This document shows positions 1-6,733 of a stretch of 23,376 nt of DNA, in pieces. This DNA comes from JAVBNC01 sp031551765 (lineage in GTDB: Bacteria > Desulfobacterota > Desulfovibrionia > Desulfovibrionales > Desulfovibrionaceae). The stretch lies in assembly GCA_031551765.1 (NCBI GenBank), contig JAVBNC010000074.1, forward strand, positions 1-23,376, written 5' to 3'. Position numbers and translations under genes: made by a program. The notes beneath the pieces were generated by a model. That model made no database searches, had not been told where the DNA came from, and was given only the letters and a program-made list of their open reading frames with translations. The stretch's first letter is position 1, and each line of letters opens with the position of its first letter.

Positions 1-26
1 TTCGCAATGGTATCCACCGTCAGCAT
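1..26 (-). CDS. IS21-type IstA transposase, first codons only
   Basis: On the minus strand an ATG at 26 opens a frame reading MLTVDTIA before it runs off the window. It lies just inside the repeat-bearing end of an IS21-like element (78-130), where istA starts in this family, and short N-termini of the form ML(T/S)V are common there. An AAGGAG lies directly before the ATG, so the GTG three codons in (17-15) has better spacing and could be the true start. Only eight complete codons are visible, so the identity rests on position and the repeats. The DDE catalytic domain would lie outside the window. Confidence 0.5.
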
Positions 27-77
27 CTCCTTCGATTCCTCCCCGGCGCTACCGCGCCTCGGGAAGGGTTTGCCTGG

Positions 78-130
78 GTGGGTCATTTTTGCAAGCCGAT
101 TACCCCTTAAAGTGGGTCACTTTTGCATGC
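78..130. repeat. Twin terminal repeats of the IS21-like element
   Basis: GTGGGTCATTTTTGCAAGC at 78-96 and GTGGGTCACTTTTGCATGC at 112-130 agree at 17 of 19 positions. Such repeated blocks at the ends are the usual IstA binding sites in IS21 elements; the binding role here is inferred. Confidence 0.75.
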
Positions 131-401
131 TGTTGCACACCTTGAAAGCATCGGCTGGGAAGTCTACGGCAAATGGGGGCCAGCCAACCCCGCCTATATC
201 CGCGGCCGTGAACCGCTCCGCAAACTTTCCGAACTTATGGATTCTCCCCTTGGGCATTCTCGCATGAGCCTGAGCGCCCTTCTGGCGGCCGTTGACGATC
301 TGCACGACAACATGATCGCCAACGAGAAATTGAGCTACTACAACCGCATCCCAGCCCCACCCCTGGCCTATTCCTTGCCGGGGAACGGAGGTGCGGCATG
401 A
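123..401 (+). CDS. Hypothetical phage-like protein, 5' end probably cut by the IS
   Basis: The open frame runs to a TGA at 399-401 and encodes roughly 85 to 92 residues without a recognised domain. The only start in range is a TTG at 123, which lies inside the terminal repeat of the IS21-like element, so the native N-terminus was probably lost by the insertion and the residues before about 140 are IS-derived. The visible part includes WEVYGKWGPANPAY, then a region rich in Leu and Asp. The stop overlaps the next start as ATGA at 398-401, so it belongs to a translationally coupled set of small genes. It is probably a remnant of a phage or plasmid accessory gene. Confidence 0.5.
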   Translation: MHAVAHLESIGWEVYGKWGPANPAYIRGREPLRKLSELMDSPLGHSRMSLSALLAAVDDLHDNMIANEKLSYYNRIPAPPLAYSLPGNGGAA

Positions 402-622
402 ATTCCATTGCCAGAACAACATTAATCCCTACGGACAACCTTGAAATGCTGGACGAAGCGTATAGCACCGCTGTGTTTTTGGAGGAAATACACTGCGCGG
501 TCATGGATCAAGGATTGTCTTTCAGCGAGGAAGGCAAAAAGGGCCTGTGGCACGTCCATCTTTTGCTTTTGCAAAAAATGCGTGAGGGCCTGAAAACGTC
601 GGAGGGGGAGGAAAGCAAATGA
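398..622 (+). CDS. Small hypothetical protein (74 aa) of phage-type cassette
   Basis: ATG at 398 overlaps the preceding stop in an ATGA, and a GGAGGTG motif lies seven bases upstream (389-395), making this start convincing. The product is a soluble, mostly helical 74-residue protein with no recognised domain; the C-terminal part is rich in Lys and Glu. A GGAGGGGGAGG purine run near its own 3' end supplies the ribosome site for the next gene. The tight packing of four tiny genes is typical of phage early or accessory modules. Function unknown. Confidence 0.6.
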   Translation: MNSIARTTLIPTDNLEMLDEAYSTAVFLEEIHCAVMDQGLSFSEEGKKGLWHVHLLLLQKMREGLKTSEGEESK

Positions 623-849
623 GCACCACACGCGAATATACCCCGCCATTCGTTAACCGTGAGGCCATTCATGCCAAGCTGTCTTTCCTCTCATCTGCCG
701 TGGGTTTCATGGATGGGCACAGAGCAGATTTTGACGAAAATGCTGAATATGCCCTGTGTATCATGCTGCAGGAAATAGCCAACGAGGTGTATCCGGAATG
801 GGAAGATGAGTCCGACGAGGCTGAAGCGGTCCCGGAGGAACGAGTATGA
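619..849 (+). CDS. Small acidic hypothetical protein (76 aa)
   Basis: Its ATG overlaps the previous stop (ATGA, 619-622) and follows a GGAGGGGGAGGAAAG purine-rich ribosome site at 601-615. The 76-residue product has a helical centre and a very acidic tail (PEWEDESDEAEAVPEE), a composition seen in small phage accessory proteins and nucleic-acid mimics, although no function is implied. The next gene starts in another ATGA overlap. No family recognised. Confidence 0.6.
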   Translation: MSTTREYTPPFVNREAIHAKLSFLSSAVGFMDGHRADFDENAEYALCIMLQEIANEVYPEWEDESDEAEAVPEERV

Positions 850-1049
850 GCACGCCCGCCCATCTTTATGACCTGGAGGAATATTACCTCCTTTCCGCCT
901 TGTTGCACCTCCTGGCCTTCTGCCTGGCCGTGGCCTTGCATGTTGCCTTGGGCTGGGGGCTGGCCGTCATCGTCGTGGCTTTTGCCCTGACAAATCCGCT
1001 GTGGGCGCACATGGCGCTGTGGCTATGGCGCCGGAAATATCAACGCTGA
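846..1049 (+). CDS. Small two-helix membrane protein (67 aa)
   Basis: This is the last gene of the four-gene cassette, starting in an ATGA overlap (846-849) with CCCGGAGGAACG as ribosome site. After a short polar start (MSTPAHLYDLEEYY) come two hydrophobic stretches, about residues 15-36 and 38-60, then a basic end (WRRKYQR). A helical hairpin with both ends in the cytoplasm is likely under the positive-inside rule. It may be a phage holin-like or accessory membrane protein, but nothing specific identifies it. A strong terminator follows within ten bases. Confidence 0.6.
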   Translation: MSTPAHLYDLEEYYLLSALLHLLAFCLAVALHVALGWGLAVIVVAFALTNPLWAHMALWLWRRKYQR

Positions 1050-1055
1050 ACCTCT

Positions 1056-1086
1056 GGGGCCGGGCTGATAACCCGGCCTCTTTTTT
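1056..1086 (+). terminator. Rho-independent terminator of the phage-type cassette
   Basis: GGCCGGG (1058-1064) pairs with CCCGGCC (1072-1078) around a 7-base loop, extended by two more pairs, and is followed by six T (1081-1086). It begins six bases after the stop of the 67-aa membrane protein. Confidence 0.88.
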
Positions 1087-1231
1087 GACACCAGATAATT
1101 TTGCGTATTTTGCGGATATTGCGCATAAGAATCCGCCGGGAGGGTCGCCCCTGAAATAGCGTCGCTCGCATACTGGCAACATGGCCTCTGCCGTCCTGGT
1201 GGGGGCTTTTTTACGCATAAGGAAGCGTTTT
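1087..1231 (+). other. Structured intergenic leader between cassette and next gene
   Basis: This 145-bp gap has no gene but several short self-complementary segments: AGGG-TCG-CCCCT near 1140-1151, GGC-CTCT-GCC near 1183-1192, and a larger GCCTC/GGGGC pairing followed directly by TTTTTT at 1207-1212, which resembles a terminator or attenuator. The octamer CGCATAAG occurs at both ends (1122-1129 and 1214-1221); the second copy overlaps the ribosome site AAGGAAG of the gene at 1232. A leader RNA or attenuator is possible, but no known riboswitch was recognised. Confidence 0.35.
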
Positions 1232-1459
1232 ATGAAGAACAAGCTCGCTGATCTGAACAACCACCTCTTTGCGCAAATCGAACGGTTAAGCGACGAGTCC
1301 TTGAAGGGCGAAAAGCTGGCGTGGGAAATATCTCGTGCCGGTGCGGTCGCGCATGTTGCCGAGCAGATTATCGCCAACGGCTCCTTGGCGTTGCGGTCCT
1401 ATATTGCCGTTGAAGCATCCAGGGGTAGCGCTCGTATGCCCGTAATGCTGGATGTGTAG
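1232..1459 (+). CDS. Small phage-type conserved protein (75 aa)
   Basis: The ATG at 1232 was chosen because AAGGAAG lies seven bases upstream; the longer frame from 1181 would run through the terminator-like hairpin. The product starts MKNKLADLNNHLFAQIERL and is helical. From memory it resembles a family of short prophage proteins sharing the (K/N)LxDLNNHLFxxxERL opening that often precede phage regulatory or HNH genes; their function is not known. It ends four bases or less from the HNH gene start, so the two are probably co-transcribed. Confidence 0.6.
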   Translation: MKNKLADLNNHLFAQIERLSDESLKGEKLAWEISRAGAVAHVAEQIIANGSLALRSYIAVEASRGSARMPVMLDV

Positions 1460-1460
1460 C

Positions 1461-2087
1461 ATGGGCAGGCAAATATTTTTTCCGGAGCATGTGGCATTTT
1501 TAAAAGAAATCAACGTGTGGGGAATAACGTATAAAGAGCTCACAGACCTTTTCAATAACAAATTTGAAACCTCCCGCTCTGTCCGGCAAATATATAGGGT
1601 TTGCTCCTACAGAAACTTAATCCTGGGTCGCGTAGATGCGCATATTCCCTTGGACGACAAATCTCATGCTATTGGCACTGAAAGGAAAGTCCGCAGCGAC
1701 TATGTGCTAGTAAAGACTGCCCACCCACAAATGTGGAGATTGAAGCATCATGTTGTATGGGAAACCGCACATGGCCCCATACCGGACGGACATGTTATTA
1801 TTTTTGTCGACGGAAATAGGTATAACTTCGCCCTCGACAACCTGATTCTCGCATCAAAGCAAGAAGTTATGATTATGAACGCTAAAAAGCTTTTCAAAAA
1901 CCATGCGGGGCTGACACTAGCAGGTTTACAGATTGCTCGCGTATACTTGGCCATGAGGGAGCGCTTCCAGGGTGACCCCGAGCTTGGAGTACGTAGTTAC
2001 CGTGAATGGTTGCGCAAGCACCGAGGGAAATGGCGAAGAGGAGAGGGGGAATATAGCCCCAACAATGGCGTCAGCAGCCCCCAATAA
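1461..2087 (+). CDS. HNH endonuclease, phage/homing type (208 aa)
   Basis: The C-terminal half carries an HNH (HNH_3-like) nuclease fold: LKHHVVWE with His96/His97, then HVIIFVDGN (Asp117, Asn119) and LDNLIL (Asn127), the usual order for metal-dependent DNA nicking. The N-terminal 60 residues look like a DNA-binding helix-turn-helix (TYKELTDLFNNKF, then a SVRQIYRVC helix), as in free-standing homing-type phage enzymes. I prefer ATG 1461, just after the upstream stop; ATG 1452 would overlap it by eight bases and add three residues. The gene is visibly AT-richer than its surroundings, a sign of separate acquisition. It could act in phage packaging or simply spread itself. Confidence 0.85.
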   Translation: MGRQIFFPEHVAFLKEINVWGITYKELTDLFNNKFETSRSVRQIYRVCSYRNLILGRVDAHIPLDDKSHAIGTERKVRSDYVLVKTAHPQMWRLKHHVVWETAHGPIPDGHVIIFVDGNRYNFALDNLILASKQEVMIMNAKKLFKNHAGLTLAGLQIARVYLAMRERFQGDPELGVRSYREWLRKHRGKWRRGEGEYSPNNGVSSPQ

Positions 2088-2095
2088 AAAACAAT

Positions 2096-2128
2096 GCCCC
2101 TGCCTTCTCGTGGAGGTGGGGGCGTTTC
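2096..2128 (+). terminator. Stem-loop after the HNH gene
   Basis: A 9-bp stem (2096-2104 with 2115-2123, including two G-T pairs) encloses a 10-base loop and is followed by GTTTCCTT. The T tract is interrupted, so termination may be weak. It separates the HNH gene from the toxin promoter only a few bases on. Confidence 0.55.
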
Positions 2129-2129
2129 C

Positions 2130-2158
2130 TTGACCGACATAAGCCAATGGCTTATATG
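2130..2158 (+). promoter_or_regulatory. Toxin-antitoxin promoter with embedded operator palindrome
   Basis: TTGACC (2130-2135) and TATATG (2153-2158) are separated by exactly 17 bases, a good sigma-70 layout. Within the spacer and touching the -10 lies the perfect inverted repeat ATAAGCC-AAT-GGCTTAT (2139-2155). A repressor on this palindrome would block RNA polymerase, the standard autoregulation of type II toxin-antitoxin operons by the antitoxin or the complex. Transcription should begin near 2165, so an ATG at 2147 cannot be the toxin start. Confidence 0.7.
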
Positions 2159-2179
2159 TGCTTCATGCGAACCGCTCCC

Positions 2180-2518
2180 ATGACCGTGATTGAAACTCCT
2201 TCCTTTCTGCGGGACGCCAAGCGCCTGATGGATGATGCGGAACGGCTGGAGATCGTGTCATTCCTGGCGCAAAATCCGGACGCGGGAGACATTCTGCAAG
2301 GGACCGGCGGCATTCGGAAGGTTCGCTATGCGCGGGAGGGCAGCGGCAAGAGTGGCGGCTATAGGGTGGTCTACTTTTTCCACTCGCCGGATATTCCGCT
2401 CTTTGCCCTGAACATCTTTGCCAAGAACGAAAAGGCCAATCTCAGCCCGGCAGAGCGAAACGAGTTGAAGACGCTTTCCGCCCTGCTGGCGGCAACATAC
2501 AAGCGAGGTACGCCATGA
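2180..2518 (+). CDS. RelE/HigB-like type II toxin (112 aa)
   Basis: The protein has the compact RelE/HigB mRNA-interferase pattern: an N-terminal helical part (FLRDAKRLMDDAERLEIVSFL), the strand segment GGIRKVRYAREGSGKSGGYRVVYFF, and a C-terminal LFALNIFAKNEKANLSPAE. This arrangement is that of the COG4737 group of HigB/RelE-like toxins that cleave mRNA on the ribosome; activity is inferred. ATG 2180 is chosen because the promoter predicts a transcript starting near 2165, and ATG 2165 would be leaderless. No clear ribosome site precedes either. The stop overlaps the antitoxin start in ATGA, so the toxin comes first, as in hig-type operons. Confidence 0.85.
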   Translation: MTVIETPSFLRDAKRLMDDAERLEIVSFLAQNPDAGDILQGTGGIRKVRYAREGSGKSGGYRVVYFFHSPDIPLFALNIFAKNEKANLSPAERNELKTLSALLAATYKRGTP

Positions 2519-2802
2519 GTGGCAGCCGCATAGTAGACAGCATGAAAGAAGCCCTGACCATTGCGCAGGGAAAGATGCCCACGGACGCCTACAAGGTGCA
2601 TATCCCGTCCATGGTGGATGTGAAGGCCATCCGTAAACGCATGGGCATGTCTCAGGCGTCGTTCTCAGCCCGGTTTGGTCTGTCCCTGCATACCCTTCGG
2701 AATTGGGAGCAGGGCAAGCGCACTCCGGACCCGGCGGCGCGGGCTTATCTGAAGGTCATAGAGAAGGCTCCGGATGTGGTGACGGAGATACTCGCCGGGT
2801 AA
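2515..2802 (+). CDS. XRE/HigA-like antitoxin (95 aa)
   Basis: The C-terminal half is a helix-turn-helix of the XRE/COG2944 type: VKAIRKRMGMSQASFSARFG, then LSLHTLRNWEQGKRTPD, with the NWEQGKR(T)P signature seen in HigA-2-like antitoxins. The N-terminal 30 residues are the likely toxin-neutralising part. It overlaps the toxin gene by four bases, giving coupled translation. It is the natural repressor for the palindrome at 2139-2155. A second, broken relative of this gene occurs at 3808-4095, which shares the VKAIR, SQ-F and NWEQ positions. Confidence 0.88.
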   Translation: MSGSRIVDSMKEALTIAQGKMPTDAYKVHIPSMVDVKAIRKRMGMSQASFSARFGLSLHTLRNWEQGKRTPDPAARAYLKVIEKAPDVVTEILAG

Positions 2803-2838
2803 AAGGAGAGTGACCCCGCCTATAGGGTAGCAAAGAAA

Positions 2839-3053
2839 TTTGGGGGTAACTTTTGGGGTAAGTCAAAATGCACCATGCAGATATAGTCTATAATATCGGA
2901 ATGGTATTGAATCACATCGGATGAGTCCCCCTCACAAGATTCAGAGAAGTTCACGAAAGTCCGCAAGGCCAAGAGCCAAGCGGGCTTTCTGATTTCTGAG
3001 CGTTCAAGTGTGTCCGCGTAGGTTCATTGACAGCCAACATTTTTGGGGGCAAC
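2839..3053 (+). repeat. G-rich direct repeats, probable integrase arm sites
   Basis: TTTGGGGGTAAC (2839-2850), TTTTGGGGTAAG (2851-2862) and TTTTGGGGGCAAC (3041-3053) form a degenerate direct repeat in the 309-bp gene-free stretch before the integrase. From memory, G-rich GGGGG(T/C)AAC repeats of this kind precede P4-type integrase genes and serve as arm-type binding sites; that role is inferred here. Between them GTTCA-GTCCGC occurs twice in diverged form (2949-2964 and 3003-3018). No tRNA 3' end was recognised, so the attachment core is not located. Confidence 0.45.
2956..2988 (+). terminator. Stem-loop upstream of integrase, possible terminator
   Basis: AAAGTCCGC (2956-2964) pairs with GCGGGCTTT (2980-2988) with one G-T pair, and GGC/GCC within the loop can extend the helix. 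The downstream arm ends CTTTCTGATTTCT. It could end toxin-antitoxin transcription or belong to the attachment region. Confidence 0.4.
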
Positions 3054-3111
3054 AATGAAGGCAAGTTTAGGGTTGATTTGGCAAAAAATGCCCTGAAAAG
3101 GAGTTGGCCCC

Positions 3112-3818
3112 ATGCTCCTTACCGACACCGCAATCCGTTCTGCCAAGCCGGGAAGCAAGCCGATAAAGCTGTCTGACGGCGGCGGCCTGTATCTCGAAGT
3201 TACCCCCAGCGGGGGCAAATGGTGGAGGTTGGAGTACAGGATTGACGGCAAGGAGAAACGCATCTCTCTTGGGGTTTACCCTTCCGTGAGCCTGAAAGAC
3301 GCCCGGCAGCGGCGCGACGAGGCCAAGGAACAGCTTGCCCACGTCCTTGACCCCAGCGAGCAGAAGAGGGCCGTCAAGGCGGCAGCTATCGCGGAGCGAA
3401 GGGAGAGGGAAAACACTTTTGAAGCTGTGCCCCGTGAATGGTTCACCTCCTATTCACCCACTCCGAGCGGGAAGCACGCCAAGAAATTGCAACGCTACCT
3501 GAAAAACGCCATTTTCCCCTTTTTTGACGAGAAGCCCGTTTCCACCGTTGAGCCGTCGGACTTTTTGGAAGTGGTTCGACCCAAGGAACCCAAGGGCCGC
3601 ATTGAAACCGCGCATAAAATTTGCCAGCTTTGCGGTCAGGTGCCTGGTTCGCCAAAATCACCGGGCGCATCAAGTACAATGTCGGGGCCGGACTCAGTCG
3701 CGCCTTGCAGCCTATCCGCGCTCAAAGTTACCCCGCTATTACCGAACCCAAAGCCATCGGCGTATTGCTCCGGGATATCGACGCCCACGAAGGCTACTTC
3801 TCCATAAATACTTTTTGA
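3112..3818 (+). pseudogene. P4-type tyrosine integrase, frameshifted and truncated
   Basis: The N-terminus is a clear arm-binding DUF4102 domain (LTDTAIRSAKPG, LSDGGGLYLEV, RISLGVYPSVSLKDAR, residues about 2-90), followed by the core-binding region up to CQLCGQV. There the frame breaks: within 3643-3647 one base is missing relative to the family, and the homology continues one frame over as FAKITGRIKYNVGAGLSRALQPI through DIDAHEGYF before TGA at 3816-3818. The C-terminal catalytic domain with the Arg-His-Arg-Tyr residues is absent, replaced by an antitoxin remnant. The gene is therefore dead twice over. It marks a former integrated island. Confidence 0.9.
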
Positions 3819-4095
3819 AGAACTCGTCGGCAGCATCAAACAGGCGGGCAGTATTGCCAGGGGCGAAACCCCGCCCTCCCTTCGCTTTGCCGTGTAAGAA
3901 CAGGACGTGAAGGCCATCCGGGAAAACTTGCAATTTTCGCAATCCGAGTTTGCCAGTCTGATACGGGTCAACGTGCGTACTTTGCAAAATTGGGAACAGC
4001 GCCGCAGGCGCCCCACAGGTCAGGCTGCTGCGCTGCTGAAAATTGTGGCAAATGCGCTGGAAGCGGCGTTGCAGGCATTGCACAGGAACTGTTGA
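3808..4095 (+). pseudogene. Remnant of a second XRE/HigA-like antitoxin with in-frame stop
   Basis: Starting abruptly at the integrase break, the frame reads FEELVGSIKQAGSIARGE, meets TAA at 3895-3897, and resumes EQDVKAIRENLQFSQSEFASL with the VRTLQNWEQRRRRPTG helix-turn-helix signature and a normal C-terminus ending at TGA 4093-4095. Intact relatives have a sense codon, usually charged, at the stop and a start a few residues before FEEL, so both the start and reading frame are lost. A GTG at 3907 could restart the DNA-binding half only. It is a paralogue of the intact antitoxin at 2515; no toxin partner remains. Confidence 0.82.
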
Positions 4096-4121
4096 CACGT
4101 GGAAGAAAAATAGGGGCTGCC

Positions 4122-6605
4122 ATGACCGGTAAACAACAACCTGGAAACGCCGACAAGCAAATCACGCCCCCTGAATTGCATTATTTTTCCGACCGTCTCA
4201 CGCGCAAGCTGGACCAGCTCCGCGCTTTTCCCGCCGCTCTTGTCGAAGCGCCGTCCGGGTACGGCAAAACCACCGCCTTGCGGGACTACCTGGAAAATTC
4301 CGCCCTGCCGCATTCGGCCGTCCATTGGTTCGCCGCCGTGGATGAAGCTCCGGATGCGGGCTATCAACGGCTCTGCCGCAAAATAGGGGAAATCGACGCC
4401 CGCGCCGGAGAACGCTTGCTGCAAACCGGCTTTCCCAACGCCTTTACCCTTGGGGAAGCCTGCGACGCCCTGCGCTCCATCAGGTGCGAGCGCGAAACCT
4501 GGCTGGTTATTGATGACTTCCAGTTTTTGTGCCCCGGCCTGCCGTCTGCGTTTCTGGCCGCGCTGTTGGAACACGGCGGCACGGCCCTGCATATCGTTGT
4601 TGCATCTCGGACACTGTGGCGGGAGATGCATGCGGCCATAGCGGGACGCGGTTTTTTGCACATCACCCACACCGATTTGCGGCTCGAGGCCGAGGATATC
4701 CGCCGCTATTACGCTCTGGCCGGTGCCGCCGTCACGGCGCAAGAGGCGGAAACGGTGCTGCGCTATACCGGCGGCTGGATTATTGCCGTGTATTTGCAGC
4801 TTCATACCTTCAAGGAAACAGGCGTTTTTTCCGATGCCGCCGTCCTGGCGCTTATGGAAAAGCTGGTCTGGGACAGGCTGAGCACTGAGCAGCAAAATTT
4901 TCTCCTGCGCCTTTCCCCCTTTGAAATAGCCACGGCGGGGCAGATGTGCGCTTTGCTCGGCTGCGATGTGTTGCCCGAGTATGCGCAGGAGGCTCTGGCC
5001 ACTCCGTTTATCCGCTATGATCCAGCGGAGCGCCGCTACGAGCCGCACGCCGTCCTGTTCGAGTTGATGGCGCAAAAACGCGCGGAACGCGGCCAAGCCT
5101 TTGAGCGCGCCTGCCTGCTGGACGCGGGCGACCTCTGCCGCGACGAGGGCAGGGTAGCGGAAGCCCTTGGGCTTTACGCGCGGGTACAGGCCTACGACCG
5201 GATGCTCTCTCTCGACTTCGCACGGGTACTTTTCGATGAAATTGGGGACAGGCCGTTTTTCGCTATGGCGCTGGAAATCGCGGAACGCTGCCCGGATGCA
5301 ACCCGGCGCGAACACCCCCTTTCCATGCTGCGCGTGGCCTGGGCGCTCAAGGCGGCGGGGAAGGAGGCAGCGTTCCGCGCTTTGCTGGAGGAGCTGGACG
5401 GACAGCTTCCGGAAGGGGGCTTGCTGCGGGCGGAATGGCTGCTGCTCTCGGCCTACCGGCATTACCCCCGCCTGGATGAAATGCTGCCTTTCGTGCAAAA
5501 GGCCGCGCCCTTGTTCGGCGGAACCTGCTCTCGAGTGATTCTGCCCGAAGCGCCATGGGCCTTTGGCGGTTATTTTCAGTTGGGCGAGTTTCATCTGCAA
5601 GCGGGCGAATCCGAGCGGGAGGCCGATGCGTTTGAAACGTTCATCGCCTTGTATTCCCGGCTGACGGGTGGTCACGGCAGCGGCGCGGACGCGCTTTTCC
5701 GCGCGGAAGTGGCCTATTTGCGGGGGGACACGGCCGCTGCGGCAATACTTGCCTATAAGGCGTTCTTTCTGGCCGAAAGCAAACAGCAATGCATCGTGCA
5801 ACTGGGCGCGGGCATGACCCTGGCCAATATCGCGCTGGTGAAGGCGGACACGGCCGCCTGGCAGGATGCCGTCAACCTTATGGAACGCGCCGCCTCCCAT
5901 GCGGGACGGGATACAGCGCTCGTCCGCGCGGTGCTGGATACGGTGCGCGGCTCACTTCTGGTCGAACTTGGCGCGCAGACACGCATCGCCGGCTGGCTGA
6001 AGGATCGGGATTTTCCCCGGCACCTGCCACCCCCCGCGGCCATCAACGCGCACTATGTACATACCGTCTTTCTGCTGCGGCAGGGAGATGCCGCCCGATC
6101 TCTCGGCGGTATGGAAGCTCTGCCGCCGGAGGTTAAAAGCAAGTCCGCGTACGTGGCTTTCAGTTTGCCGTCTCTTATGGCCGCCGGCTATATTGTGGCG
6201 GGCAAACCCGAAAAGTCGGCCGGGCTTTTCGGACGCGCCGCCGAAATCGCGCTGTCCGACGGTTTCATTCTTCATTTTGCGGCCTATTCGCAGTTTTTTC
6301 CGGAGATTATTGAGGAACTGATCAAAAAAAAACACCCGCAGTTTTTTGAACGGTTCATGGCGGTCAAGGCGCAGTTCGGCTTTGGCTGGCAAACGTTGCA
6401 CAACGCCGTTTCCGGGAACGAGTTGCCCGCTGACCTGACCGCGCGGGAGCGCGAAATAGCGCGGCTTGCGGCCAAAGGGTTACGCAACGCCGAGATAGCA
6501 ACGAGGCTCTCCGTGACGGAAAGCACGGTGCGTACTCATTTGCGCGCCATCTTCCAGAAATTGGACATCGACCGCCGGGCCAGGCTGGCGGAACGCTTAG
6601 TATAG
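4122..6605 (+). CDS. LuxR-family regulator of MalT/LAL type (827 aa)
   Basis: A large ATP-binding LuxR (LAL) regulator. It has a Walker A motif APSGYGKTT (43-51, Lys49), a Walker B motif WLVIDD (127-132, Asp131/132), a STAND-type NTPase region to about 330, a long helical TPR-like region, and a C-terminal LuxR helix-turn-helix from about 767 (LTAREREIARLAAKGLRNAEIA, then TESTVRTHLRAIFQKL). The family resembles MalT: a ligand binds the helical domain, the protein oligomerises with ATP, and it activates transcription. ATG 4122 is preferred, with AGGGG eight bases before it, because the longer frame overlaps the antitoxin remnant. The ligand is unknown. The membrane protein and dehydrogenase genes downstream are the likely targets. 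Confidence 0.9.
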   Translation: MTGKQQPGNADKQITPPELHYFSDRLTRKLDQLRAFPAALVEAPSGYGKTTALRDYLENSALPHSAVHWFAAVDEAPDAGYQRLCRKIGEIDARAGERLLQTGFPNAFTLGEACDALRSIRCERETWLVIDDFQFLCPGLPSAFLAALLEHGGTALHIVVASRTLWREMHAAIAGRGFLHITHTDLRLEAEDIRRYYALAGAAVTAQEAETVLRYTGGWIIAVYLQLHTFKETGVFSDAAVLALMEKLVWDRLSTEQQNFLLRLSPFEIATAGQMCALLGCDVLPEYAQEALATPFIRYDPAERRYEPHAVLFELMAQKRAERGQAFERACLLDAGDLCRDEGRVAEALGLYARVQAYDRMLSLDFARVLFDEIGDRPFFAMALEIAERCPDATRREHPLSMLRVAWALKAAGKEAAFRALLEELDGQLPEGGLLRAEWLLLSAYRHYPRLDEMLPFVQKAAPLFGGTCSRVILPEAPWAFGGYFQLGEFHLQAGESEREADAFETFIALYSRLTGGHGSGADALFRAEVAYLRGDTAAAAILAYKAFFLAESKQQCIVQLGAGMTLANIALVKADTAAWQDAVNLMERAASHAGRDTALVRAVLDTVRGSLLVELGAQTRIAGWLKDRDFPRHLPPPAAINAHYVHTVFLLRQGDAARSLGGMEALPPEVKSKSAYVAFSLPSLMAAGYIVAGKPEKSAGLFGRAAEIALSDGFILHFAAYSQFFPEIIEELIKKKHPQFFERFMAVKAQFGFGWQTLHNAVSGNELPADLTAREREIARLAAKGLRNAEIATRLSVTESTVRTHLRAIFQKLDIDRRARLAERLV

Positions 6606-6642
6606 CGTCTTTTTTATGATGTTCGGCAACTTTTCCGTAAAG

Positions 6643-6660
6643 ATCGTCCGTTCGGACGAT
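6643..6660. promoter_or_regulatory. Perfect inverted repeat in the regulator-membrane protein gap
   Basis: ATCGTCCG-TT-CGGACGAT is a perfect 8-bp inverted repeat with a 2-base centre, and a third CGTCCG follows at 6666-6671. There is no T tract after it, which argues against a terminator. It lies about 75 bases before the membrane-protein start, a plausible place for a regulator site, perhaps of the LuxR-type protein itself. This is inference. Confidence 0.4.
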
Positions 6661-6733
6661 GCGTACGTCCGTCGCCAGGATATACTATCCTACCGGATGG
6701 TTCCGTAACCAGCACCTTGAAGGGAGAGCAACC

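Larger units (their letters stand above)
1..139 (-). mobile_element. Left end of an IS21-family insertion sequence (partial)
   Basis: Two near-identical 19-mers spaced 34 bp apart (78-96 and 112-130), with a CCCCTTAAA linker, match the multiple terminal repeats characteristic of IS21-family ends, where transposase binds. Reading outward on the minus strand, the tip would be the TGTG complementary to CACA at 136-139, which fits the TG/CA termini of the family. The body of the element lies to the left of the window. The exact tip and any target duplication cannot be fixed because the other end is missing. Confidence 0.65.

Noticed and set aside
2147..2179. Extended toxin start at ATG 2147
   Set aside because: This ATG lies inside the promoter spacer and operator, upstream of the predicted transcript start.
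2889..2894. Perfect TATAAT as an integrase promoter
   Set aside because: No -35-like hexamer at a suitable distance, and it is more than 200 bases from the integrase start.
2900..3060. tRNA gene or tRNA 3' end as attachment site
   Set aside because: No cloverleaf or T-arm GGTTCAAATCC-type sequence could be found in the region before the integrase.
4020..5900. 626-residue open frame on the minus strand
   Set aside because: It lies wholly opposite the LuxR-type regulator, has low-complexity Gln/Arg/Gly-rich sequence and no motif or ribosome site. It is a shadow of GC-rich codon use.
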